Assembly: GCA_003139545.1 (NCBI GenBank)
Contig: PLJC01000018.1
Span: 186,148 to 250,147 of the forward strand
Direction: 5' to 3'
Length of the DNA stretch: 64,000 bases
DNA from: Actinomycetota bacterium
GTDB lineage: Bacteria > Actinomycetota > Thermoleophilia > Gaiellales > Gaiellaceae
How positions within the stretch are numbered: the first letter of the stretch is position 1; each line of letters starts with the position of its first letter. This document shows positions 8,902-15,799 of the stretch, one piece after another. The translations under genes were made by a program, and so were the position numbers. Under the pieces are notes generated by a model that saw only the letters and a list, made by a program, of their open reading frames with translations, searched no databases and was not told where the DNA came from.

Positions 8902-9686
8902 CGGTTGCGTTCGTGCTGGTCGCTGCCGGCTGCGGCGGGGCGAAGCAGCCGGTCGCGACAACGCCGCCGCCGCCGAAGCCGTTCAAAATCGTCTTCCCGG
9001 AGGGGTTCACGCGCGCGCAGATGGCGGAGCGCGTCCAGGCGGTGGCGAAGATCGCCTTCAACGAGCGTCACGTGCATCCGAAGATCTCCGCGCGCACGTA
9101 CTTGAAGGCGTCGGGGCCGGAACACGTAGCCGGCTTCGGCGCCGCGAAGCTGCCCTTGGAGGGATTCCTGTTCCCGGCGCTGTACGACTTCCTGAAGAAC
9201 ACGACGTCGAAGCAACTCGTCGCCGCGCAGCTGCAGGCGTTCCATGTCGAGTGGGCGAAGGTCGACCTCTCGTACGCGCGCTCGAAGAACCTGACGCCGT
9301 ACGACGTGCTGAAGATCGCGTCGATCGTCGAGCGCGAGGCGGTCGTCCCGAGCGAGCGCAAGCTCGTCGCCGCCGTCATCTACAACCGGCTGCACGCACA
9401 CATGCCGCTAGGGATGGACTCGACTATTCGCTACGGCCTGAACGTGCCGGGGACGAAACCGCTGCTGCAGTCCGACCTCGACAGCGACAACCCGTACAAC
9501 TCGCGCAAGTTCCTCGGCCTGCCGCCTACGCCCATCGCGAACCCGGGATTACCCTCCATCGAGGCGGCCGCGCATCCTGCGCACGTCGACTACCTGTACT
9601 TCGTGCGCAAGCCCGATCACCGCCACCACTACTTCACGTCCAACTACAACGACTTCGTCAATCACGAGCATCTCTACGGCTACTAA
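8877..9686 (+). CDS. mltG: Endolytic murein transglycosylase MltG, predicted lipoprotein form
   Basis: This 269-aa protein cleaves nascent peptidoglycan strands at the outer face of the membrane. The conserved catalytic block is clear: VLKIASIVEREAVVPSERKLVAAVIYNRL (the glutamate is in EREA), followed by MDSTIRYGL, YNSRKFLGLPPTPIANPG, and the C-terminal HHYFTSNYNDFVNHE. The GTG at 8877 gives a hydrophobic leader ending LVAAGC, so it looks lipid-anchored rather than held by a transmembrane helix as in E. coli. At 269 aa it is shorter than the usual ~340, with a reduced LysM-like part. It overlaps ruvX by 25 bp and aroE by about 17 bp. Confidence 0.88.
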   Translation: MVRLSAALTVAFVLVAAGCGGAKQPVATTPPPPKPFKIVFPEGFTRAQMAERVQAVAKIAFNERHVHPKISARTYLKASGPEHVAGFGAAKLPLEGFLFPALYDFLKNTTSKQLVAAQLQAFHVEWAKVDLSYARSKNLTPYDVLKIASIVEREAVVPSERKLVAAVIYNRLHAHMPLGMDSTIRYGLNVPGTKPLLQSDLDSDNPYNSRKFLGLPPTPIANPGLPSIEAAAHPAHVDYLYFVRKPDHRHHYFTSNYNDFVNHEHLYGY

Positions 9687-10338
9687 GTACGTCGCGCTCC
9701 TCGGCCACCCGGTCGAGCACTCGCTCTCGCCGCGGATGCAGAACGCTGCGTTCGCTGCGCGTGGGCTCGACTGGGCCTACGTTGCGCTGGACGTGCCGCC
9801 AGAGCATCTCGAGGACGCCGTCCGCGGCCTCGCTGCGCTCGGCTTTGCCGGCGCGAACGTCACGACGCCGCACAAGGCCGCAGTCGCAAAGCTGATCGGC
9901 TCGGAGCTTCCGTCGGTGAACACGCTCGTCGGGATGGAGGGCTTCTCCACCGACGCGGCGATCCTCGACGGGCTCGAGTTCGAGCGGCCGGCGATCCTCG
10001 GCGACGGAGGCGCGGCGGCTGCGTTCAAGCATGCGCTTCCGCAGGCGCGCGTCTTCTCCCGCAAGGGCGAGTGGCCTCCGGACGTGCGCGACGCCGATCT
10101 CGTGATCCACGCGACACCGGAGCGCGACGCGGTCCTCGCCGAGCTCGGTCCGGGGCAGACGCTCGTCGACCTTCCGTATCCGCGCACGGCGACGGCAGAG
10201 GCCGCGGCGGCCGCGGGTGCGCGCGTGCTCGACGGTTACGAGGTGCTCGCGGCGCAAGGCGCCGCCTCCTTCAGGCTCTGGACCGGGGTACCGGCGCCCG
10301 TTGCCGTCATGCGGCGCGCTTTAGGCTTGCCCGAGTGA
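9670..10338 (+). CDS. aroE: Shikimate 5-dehydrogenase AroE, non-standard start
   Basis: The enzyme reduces 3-dehydroshikimate to shikimate with NADPH. The motifs HSLSPRMQN and NVTTPHK (catalytic lysine), a conserved aspartate in GFSTDAAILDG, the dinucleotide loop LGDGGAAAA, and the C-terminal YEVLAAQGAASF segment identify it. The conserved N-terminus ALLGHPVEHSLSP lies upstream of the first in-frame ATG (9736), yet no ATG, GTG or TTG occurs nearby in that frame. The ATC at 9670 is offered as a tentative start (222 aa), and translation may be coupled to mltG. It is compact compared with the usual ~270 aa. GTGA overlap with aroC. Confidence 0.8.
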   Translation: MSTATKYVALLGHPVEHSLSPRMQNAAFAARGLDWAYVALDVPPEHLEDAVRGLAALGFAGANVTTPHKAAVAKLIGSELPSVNTLVGMEGFSTDAAILDGLEFERPAILGDGGAAAAFKHALPQARVFSRKGEWPPDVRDADLVIHATPERDAVLAELGPGQTLVDLPYPRTATAEAAAAAGARVLDGYEVLAAQGAASFRLWTGVPAPVAVMRRALGLPE

Positions 10339-11387
10339 ATCTCGAGCTGGCATCGGCAGGGGAGTCGCACGGCCCCGCGCTCGTCGCGATCCTCTCCGGC
10401 TTGCCCGCGGGGCTCGTCCTCGACAAGGCGGCGATCGACGCCGACCTCCGCCGCCGCCAGCAGGGCTACGGGCGCTCGCCCCGGCAGCAGATCGAGACGG
10501 ACGAGGTCGAGGTGCTCGCCGGCCTCCGTCAGGGCCGCACGCTCGGGACGCCGCTCGCGCTCGTCGTTCGAAACCGCGACCACAAGAACTGGACCTGGGG
10601 GATGAGCCCCTGGCCGCCCGAGGGCGAGCCCGAGGGCAAAGGCACGAAGGAGGTCACGCTCCCGCGTCCGGGCCACGCCGATCTCGCCGGCGTACAGAAG
10701 TACGGCCTCTCGGACGTGCGCGACGCGCTCGAGCGCGCATCGGCGAGGCACACCGCCGTGCACGTCGCCGCCGGCGCCGTCGCGAAAGCGCTGCTGAAGG
10801 AGATCGGGATCGAGGTGCGCGGCTCGGCCGACGTCGACGAAGCGGCGATCGACGCCGCACGCAAGGACCAGGACACGCTCGGCGGCATCGTGGAAGTGCG
10901 CGCGACCGGCGTTCCGCCCGGGCTCGGTTCGTATGCGCGCAAGGAGGACCGGCTCGACGCGCGGCTCGCCGCCGCGTTGATGGGGATCCAGGCGGTGAAG
11001 GGCGTCGAGATCGGCGACGGGTTCGCACTCGCGGAGCTGCGCGGGTCCGAAGCGCATGACGAGATCGGCACCGACCGGCGGCGCATGTCCAACCGCGCCG
11101 GCGGTATCGAGGGCGGCATGTCGAACAGCGAGGAGATCGTCGTCCGTGCGGGGATGAAGCCGCTGCCGACGCTGATGAAGCCGCTCGCGTCCGTCGACCT
11201 GCAGACGGGCAAGCCGGCGAATGCGCTCGTCGAGCGCAGCGACGTCTCGGCTGTCGAGGCGCTCGCCGTCGTCGCCGAGGCGGCGGTCGCGTGGGAACTG
11301 GCGCGCGCAGCGCGCGAGAAGTTCGGCGGCGACGCGCTCGGCGACTTCGTCGGGGCATGGCGCGCGTACATGGAGCGGATCCGCTGA
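10335..11387 (+). CDS. aroC: Chorismate synthase
   Basis: This 350-aa FMN-dependent enzyme converts EPSP to chorismate, the last step of the shikimate pathway. Family signatures are GESHGPALVAILSGLPAG at the N-terminus, RRRQQGYGRSPRQ, DHKNW, RPGHADL, RASARHTA, and RRMSNRAGGIEGGMSN towards the C-terminus. Length is typical. GTG 10335 overlaps the aroE stop, and the gene continues into aroKB with a 31-bp overlap, so the aromatic genes form one transcription unit. Confidence 0.97.
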   Translation: MNLELASAGESHGPALVAILSGLPAGLVLDKAAIDADLRRRQQGYGRSPRQQIETDEVEVLAGLRQGRTLGTPLALVVRNRDHKNWTWGMSPWPPEGEPEGKGTKEVTLPRPGHADLAGVQKYGLSDVRDALERASARHTAVHVAAGAVAKALLKEIGIEVRGSADVDEAAIDAARKDQDTLGGIVEVRATGVPPGLGSYARKEDRLDARLAAALMGIQAVKGVEIGDGFALAELRGSEAHDEIGTDRRRMSNRAGGIEGGMSNSEEIVVRAGMKPLPTLMKPLASVDLQTGKPANALVERSDVSAVEALAVVAEAAVAWELARAAREKFGGDALGDFVGAWRAYMERIR

Positions 11388-12739
11388 AGAAGATCGCGCT
11401 CGTCGGCTTCATGGGAGCCGGCAAGACGACAGCTGCCCAAGCCGTGGGCTTTCCGGTCGTCGATTCCGACGAGCTCGTCGAGCAGGCAGCAGGGAAGCCG
11501 ATCCCGGAGATCTTCCGTGACGACGGCGAGACGGCGTTCCGCGCGCACGAGGAAGAAGCGATCGTCCTCGCGCTCGGTGGCGGTGCCGTCACGTCAGCGA
11601 AGGTTCGTGAAGCGTTGGCAGACACCCTGACGGTCTGGCTCGATGTTGACGTCGACACGTGCTGGGAGCGCGTGCGCGGTAGTGACCGCCCGCTCGCGCA
11701 GAACGAAGCGGAGTTCCGTCGTTTGTATGAGGAGCGTCGAGCGCTGTACGCGGATGTCGCCGACGTCGTCGCGCACGACGTCCACGACGTCGTGCTCGCC
11801 GCGGCCGGCGTCCATGTCGAGCGCGGCGCGCTTGCGAAGCTTGGCTCGCTCGTCCCTGGCGACGGCCCGGTGGCGCTCGTCTCCGACGCGACCGTCGCCG
11901 GCATCCACGGCATGGACGCGCAACTTGCGCTCGGGTCGCGCCTGGCCGAGACGCACGAGCTGCCGTCGGGGGAGGAGGCGAAGACGCTCCTCACGATCGA
12001 CCGGCTGTGGCAGGAGCTCCGGCTCGACCGGCGCGGGACGATCGTCGCGCTCGGCGGAGGCTGCACCACCGACGCGGCCGGATATGCAGCGGCTGCATAT
12101 TTGCGCGGCATCGCCTGGGTGCCCGTGGCCACGAGCCTCGTTGCCCAGGTGGACGCCGCGATCGGCGGCAAGACGGGGATCGACCTGCCGCAGGGGAAGA
12201 ACCTCGTCGGCGCGTTCCACTGGCCGGCAACCACGGTGATCGACCCGGCGCTGCTCGAGACGCTCCCCGACGCACAGCGGCGCGACGGCATGAGCGAGGT
12301 CGTGAAGACCGGCCTGCTCGCCGGCGAGCCGCTCTGGGAGCTCCCGGACGACGAGCTCGTCCGCCGGTGCGCGGCCTTCAAGGCCGCCGTCTGTCTGCGC
12401 GACCCGCTCGACCAGGGCGAGCGGAAGATGCTCAACCTCGGCCACACGTTCGCGCACGCGCTCGAGGCGGCGGCCGGCTACGAGGGTGTGACGCACGGTC
12501 GCGCGGTGGCGCTCGGCCTGCTCGCCGCACTCCGCCTGTCCGGACGGGACATCGGCCAGGTGGAGGAGATCCTCCGGCCTACTCCCGTCAAGGTCGACCG
12601 CGAGCGAGCATGGGAGGCGCTCCTGCGCGACAAGAAGGGCGCCCTCCGGCTCGTGCTCCTCGGCGACGACGGCCCCCAGTGGGACGTGGACGTTCCGGCC
12701 GCGGACGTCCGGCGCGAACTGGATAGGTTGATCGCGTGA
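11357..12739 (+). CDS. aroKB: Bifunctional shikimate kinase / 3-dehydroquinate synthase (AroK-AroB fusion)
   Basis: This 460-aa fusion combines two pathway steps. Residues about 10-155 are shikimate kinase: P-loop GFMGAGKTT, DSDELVE, GE.AFR, GGG, and the lid RPLA; two helices are shortened compared with stand-alone AroK. Residues about 160-460 are dehydroquinate synthase: GGGCTTDAAGYAAA, ATSLVAQVDAAIGGKTGID, and zinc ligands in GMSEVVK, NLGHTFAHALE and THGRAVALG. The ATG at 11357 is used; a CTG at 11384 overlapping the aroC stop is an alternative. The next gene aroQ overlaps by GTGA. Confidence 0.93.
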   Translation: MARVHGADPLKKIALVGFMGAGKTTAAQAVGFPVVDSDELVEQAAGKPIPEIFRDDGETAFRAHEEEAIVLALGGGAVTSAKVREALADTLTVWLDVDVDTCWERVRGSDRPLAQNEAEFRRLYEERRALYADVADVVAHDVHDVVLAAAGVHVERGALAKLGSLVPGDGPVALVSDATVAGIHGMDAQLALGSRLAETHELPSGEEAKTLLTIDRLWQELRLDRRGTIVALGGGCTTDAAGYAAAAYLRGIAWVPVATSLVAQVDAAIGGKTGIDLPQGKNLVGAFHWPATTVIDPALLETLPDAQRRDGMSEVVKTGLLAGEPLWELPDDELVRRCAAFKAAVCLRDPLDQGERKMLNLGHTFAHALEAAAGYEGVTHGRAVALGLLAALRLSGRDIGQVEEILRPTPVKVDRERAWEALLRDKKGALRLVLLGDDGPQWDVDVPAADVRRELDRLIA

Positions 12740-13164
12740 GGATCATCGTGCTCAACGGGGTCAACCTCAACATGCTCGGGCGGCGCGATCCGACGCAGTA
12801 CGGCGGCATCACCATCGCCGAGCTGGAGAGCCGCATCTACAAGTGGGCACGGGAGATGGAGCTGACGGTCCAGTGCCGGCAGACGAACAGCGAGGCCGAG
12901 TTCATCAAGTGGTGCCACGACGCGTACGACAACACCGACGGCATGGTGGTGAACCCGGCTGCGTGGACGCACTACGCGTGGTCGATCCACGATGCGCTCG
13001 AACCGCTGAAAATCCCGGTCGTCGAGGTGCATCTCTCCAACGTCGACGAGCGCGAGGAGTGGCGACGCACGTCGGTCATCTCCGACGTGGTCGCGGCTCG
13101 GTTCGCCGGGCACGGGCCTGATGGCTACAAGATGGCGATGCAGTATCTAAAGGAGCACGCGTGA
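12736..13164 (+). CDS. aroQ: Type II 3-dehydroquinate dehydratase
   Basis: This 142-aa enzyme dehydrates 3-dehydroquinate to 3-dehydroshikimate. It shows the N-terminal VLNGVNLNMLGRRDP, the catalytic tyrosine in TQYGG, the NPAAWTHYAWSIHDAL helix, the VEVHLSN histidine motif, and the arginine-containing R..S..SDV region ending GPDGYKMA. The NPAAW segment departs slightly from the common NPGAYTH. It is coupled by GTGA to both neighbours, aroB upstream and pepQ downstream. Confidence 0.94.
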   Translation: MRIIVLNGVNLNMLGRRDPTQYGGITIAELESRIYKWAREMELTVQCRQTNSEAEFIKWCHDAYDNTDGMVVNPAAWTHYAWSIHDALEPLKIPVVEVHLSNVDEREEWRRTSVISDVVAARFAGHGPDGYKMAMQYLKEHA

Positions 13165-14192
13165 ACAGGATCGACCGCCTGCGCGAGCAGCTCGAAGAGC
13201 CGCTGCTCGTCACCAACCTCGTGAACATCCGGTACCTCTGCGGCTTCGACAGCTCGAATGCGGCGCTGCTCGTCGAGCGCGATCGCGCGCGGCTGTTCAC
13301 CGACTTTCGCTACATCGACGCAGCGCTCGCGGTCCCGGACGTCGAGGTTGTGCAGACGAAGCGGTCGCTCGTAGCCGAGCTTGCAGAGACGCTCGCGGGG
13401 ACGCTCGGTTTCGAGACGGTCCTGCCGTACGCGCAGTATCAGACGCTGGCTGCGGGCGGCATCGACCTCGTGCCGCGGAGCGGTGTCGTCGAGGCGCTGC
13501 GCGCGGTGAAGGACGAGCGCGAGCTCGACGCGCTGCGGCGCGCGTGCAAGATCACGGACCGGGCATTCGAGCGGCTGCTCGACGTCTCGTTCATCGGCCG
13601 TCGCGAGCGCGACGTCGCCTGGGATCTCGTCCAGATCTTCCACGAGGAAGGCGCCGAGGCGGTCTGGCCCGAGTTCATCGTCGGCTCAGGGCCGACGGGC
13701 TCGCAGCCGCACGGCCGCGCCGGTGACCGGAAAATCGGGAAGCACGAGCTTGTCGTCGTCGACGCAGGCTGCTCGATCGGCGGGTACACATCCGACTACA
13801 CGCGCACGTTCGCGACCGGCCCGCTCGACGAGGAGCTGCGCGAGGCGTACGAAGTCGTGCAGCTCGCCCAGGATGCGGCGCTCGGCGGCATCCGTGCCGG
13901 CATCTCGGGCGTGGAAGCGGACGCGCTGGCGCGCAACGTGATCGACGCAAGCCCGTTCCGCGGCGCGATGGGCCACGGTCTCGGTCACGGCCTCGGCCTC
14001 GACGTGCACGAGGATCCGCGCCTGTCGACCGAGTCGACCGACGTGCTCGTGCCCGGAAACGTCGTCACCGTCGAGCCGGGGGTCTACCTCGGCGGCCGGT
14101 TCGGCATCCGAATCGAGGACGACGTCGTCGTCACCGACCGCGGCATCGAGAACCTCACCGGCTTCCGGAAGGATCTCGTCGAAGTCGAATAG
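13161..14192 (+). CDS. pepQ: Xaa-Pro aminopeptidase / M24B metallopeptidase
   Basis: This 343-aa creatinase-fold peptidase is predicted to release N-terminal residues before proline, or to split Xaa-Pro dipeptides. The N-terminal creatinase-like domain (about 1-125) is followed by the pita-bread catalytic domain with the metal ligands in VVDAGCSIGGYTSDYTRTF, the GHGLGHGLG histidine, TVEPGVYL and IEDDVVV. It lies between aroQ and efp, a common actinobacterial and firmicute order. GTG start overlapping the aroQ stop. Confidence 0.92.
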   Translation: MNRIDRLREQLEEPLLVTNLVNIRYLCGFDSSNAALLVERDRARLFTDFRYIDAALAVPDVEVVQTKRSLVAELAETLAGTLGFETVLPYAQYQTLAAGGIDLVPRSGVVEALRAVKDERELDALRRACKITDRAFERLLDVSFIGRRERDVAWDLVQIFHEEGAEAVWPEFIVGSGPTGSQPHGRAGDRKIGKHELVVVDAGCSIGGYTSDYTRTFATGPLDEELREAYEVVQLAQDAALGGIRAGISGVEADALARNVIDASPFRGAMGHGLGHGLGLDVHEDPRLSTESTDVLVPGNVVTVEPGVYLGGRFGIRIEDDVVVTDRGIENLTGFRKDLVEVE

Positions 14193-14199
14193 GCGTAGC

Positions 14200-14205
14200 T
14201 ACCAT
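14200..14205 (+). promoter_or_regulatory. -10 element (TACCAT) for efp
   Basis: TACCAT ends 8 nt before the efp GTG at 14214 and follows the pepQ stop, which suggests a separate leaderless transcript for efp. Confidence 0.4.
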
Positions 14206-14213
14206 CCGGCGCC

Positions 14214-14780
14214 GTGGCAGACACGGTCAACACGAACCAATTCAAGAACGGCATGCACATCGAGCTGGACGGCGCGCCGTGGCGCATCGTCGAGTTCCAG
14301 CACGTGAAGCCGGGCAAGGGCGGCGCGTTCGTCCGCACGAAGCTGAAGGCGCTCGACTCCGGTGCAGTGGTCGACCGCACGTTCCGCGCCGGTGAGAAGT
14401 TCTCGCGGGTGCACACGGAGACGAAGAACGTGCAGTACCTGTACGACGACGGTGGCGACGTCCACTTCATGGACAGCGAGAGCTTCGAGCAGTTTTCGGT
14501 GCCACACGCCGATCTCGAGGACGCGCTCCCGTTCATGCAGCCGAACGCGACCGTGCAGGTGCTCGTCGTGGACGGGAAGCCGTCGACCGTGCAGCTCCCC
14601 ATGTCGGTCGAGCTCTCGGTCGTCGAGACCGAGCCCGGCGTGAAGGGCGACACCGTCTCGAACGTGACGAAGCCGGCGACGCTCGAGACCGGCGCCGTCG
14701 TGCAGGTGCCGCTGTTCGTGAACGTCGGCGACCGCCTCAAGGTCGATCCGCACGAGCGCCGCTACATCAGCCGGGCGTAG
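14214..14780 (+). CDS. efp: Translation elongation factor P
   Basis: This 188-aa three-domain protein rescues ribosomes stalled at polyproline. The KOW-like domain I carries the loop HVKPGKGGAF with lysine 35 at the position that is beta-lysylated in E. coli EF-P. The OB domains follow (MDSESFEQF, NATVQVLVVDGKP), ending with the conserved GDRLKVDPHERRYISRA. No modification enzyme is visible in the window. The stop TAG is also the first part of a -10 hexamer for the next small gene. Confidence 0.96.
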   Translation: MADTVNTNQFKNGMHIELDGAPWRIVEFQHVKPGKGGAFVRTKLKALDSGAVVDRTFRAGEKFSRVHTETKNVQYLYDDGGDVHFMDSESFEQFSVPHADLEDALPFMQPNATVQVLVVDGKPSTVQLPMSVELSVVETEPGVKGDTVSNVTKPATLETGAVVQVPLFVNVGDRLKVDPHERRYISRA

Positions 14781-14783
14781 ACT
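14778..14783 (+). promoter_or_regulatory. -10 element (TAGACT) overlapping the efp stop
   Basis: TAGACT uses the efp stop TAG as its first half and ends 7 nt before the GTG of the 59-aa membrane protein at 14791. Confidence 0.4.
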
Positions 14784-14790
14784 TCCGTTC

Positions 14791-14970
14791 GTGATCTGGC
14801 GCTCGCTCGTGGTGGGGGGCTACGTTGTCTTTGCGCTCGTCTGCACGTTCGTCCTGCACGGTGGGACGTTCTTTCTCGTCTTCTTCATCGTGTGGGGCGG
14901 CGTCTGGCTCGTCTTCGGGCTGTTCTGGGGCTGGGCCGACCGCGCACGGCATGCGCTGACGAAGCGCTAA
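14791..14970 (+). CDS. Small two-helix membrane protein
   Basis: This 59-aa reading frame begins GTG-ATC-TGG. It has two strongly hydrophobic segments (about residues 5-22 and 26-47), rich in V, F, W and G, and a basic tail RARHALTKR. No family is recognised. Support comes from the TAGACT -10 at the spacing seen at other genes here, and from a stop that interlocks (CTAA) with the convergent gene. Function unknown. Confidence 0.6.
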   Translation: MIWRSLVVGGYVVFALVCTFVLHGGTFFLVFFIVWGGVWLVFGLFWGWADRARHALTKR

Positions 14971-15752
14971 CGCCACCCGTGCACGACGCGCCAGCTGCGG
15001 CCGGCGTCGGTCGTCTCGATCAGGCGGCGCTTCTCCGTGCCGCCGCTCGCGAGGACGACGAAGCCGATGCCGTGTGGAAGCGCGTATGCCGACATTCCGA
15101 AATCGACCTCCGGCTGTGCGACCTTCGGCAGACCCACCCAGTGGGAGCCGCCGTCGCGCGTGACGTAGAGCGTGCCGCGCGACTCCCAGATGAGCCCGAA
15201 GCCGTCGCTCGCCATCGCGATGCCCTGCGCGTAGCCGTACATGTCGATGCCGCCGTAGGCCTTGCCCGTCGGCGGGGCGAACGGCGTGTACGCGACGCGC
15301 TTCCATCCGTGGCTCGTCGACCGGTACACCGACTTGCCCTGGTCCCCCGTGCTCGCCTGGGTCGTGCACAGTGACCAGTTCGAGTACGGCGGGCTGCTCG
15401 GCTGCTGGGCCATCCCCTGCGGACACGTCGAGAAGAGCGGCGGCCCGCCGATCGCAGGGGCCCACGTCCGCCCGCCGTTCGGGCTCTGGAGGTTCTCGCC
15501 GTCGTCGAAGCGCGCGGTGAGCGTGCCCTCGTACCAGGCGACGGAGACCACCGGACGCAGCGTCCGGAGGACGACGGTCCACGTCTTGCCCCCGTCGGCG
15601 GTGAGGGAAACCGTTCCCTGTGGCCGGCAGCCGAAGCCCCCGCTGCTGCAGCTCTGCCAGCCTGTCCCCATGACCCCGTGCCGCGGGTCGCGGAACGCGA
15701 TCGCGTTTGGAACGAGAGCCACCCGCGGCGGAGCAGGTGCAACCGCAAGCAC
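14967..15752 (-). CDS. BNR/YCF48-like beta-propeller protein
   Basis: This 261-aa protein has repeated T.DGG.TW-type bladed motifs (TADGGKTW, NGGRTW, TRDGGSHW, TTDAGRSW), characteristic of sialidase/BNR or YCF48-like propellers. Several cysteines near the N-terminus and middle suggest disulfides and an exported location, but only a weak hydrophobic leader follows the GTG at 15752. Candidate -10 is GACAAT 6 nt upstream on the minus strand. No catalytic residues of sialidases are evident. The gene's end interlocks with the small membrane gene by 4 nt. Role unknown, perhaps extracellular binding. Confidence 0.65.
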   Translation of the reverse strand: MLAVAPAPPRVALVPNAIAFRDPRHGVMGTGWQSCSSGGFGCRPQGTVSLTADGGKTWTVVLRTLRPVVSVAWYEGTLTARFDDGENLQSPNGGRTWAPAIGGPPLFSTCPQGMAQQPSSPPYSNWSLCTTQASTGDQGKSVYRSTSHGWKRVAYTPFAPPTGKAYGGIDMYGYAQGIAMASDGFGLIWESRGTLYVTRDGGSHWVGLPKVAQPEVDFGMSAYALPHGIGFVVLASGGTEKRRLIETTDAGRSWRVVHGWR

Positions 15753-15786
15753 GCCGGGATTGTCGAAGCTAGATGTGAACCCGCGG

Positions 15787-15792
15787 TAAGGT
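15787..15792 (+). promoter_or_regulatory. -10 element (TAAGGT) for the AccB-fusion gene
   Basis: TAAGGT ends 7 nt before the GTG at 15800, giving a probable leaderless transcript for the carboxylase operon. Confidence 0.45.
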
Positions 15793-15799
15793 CCCCGAC

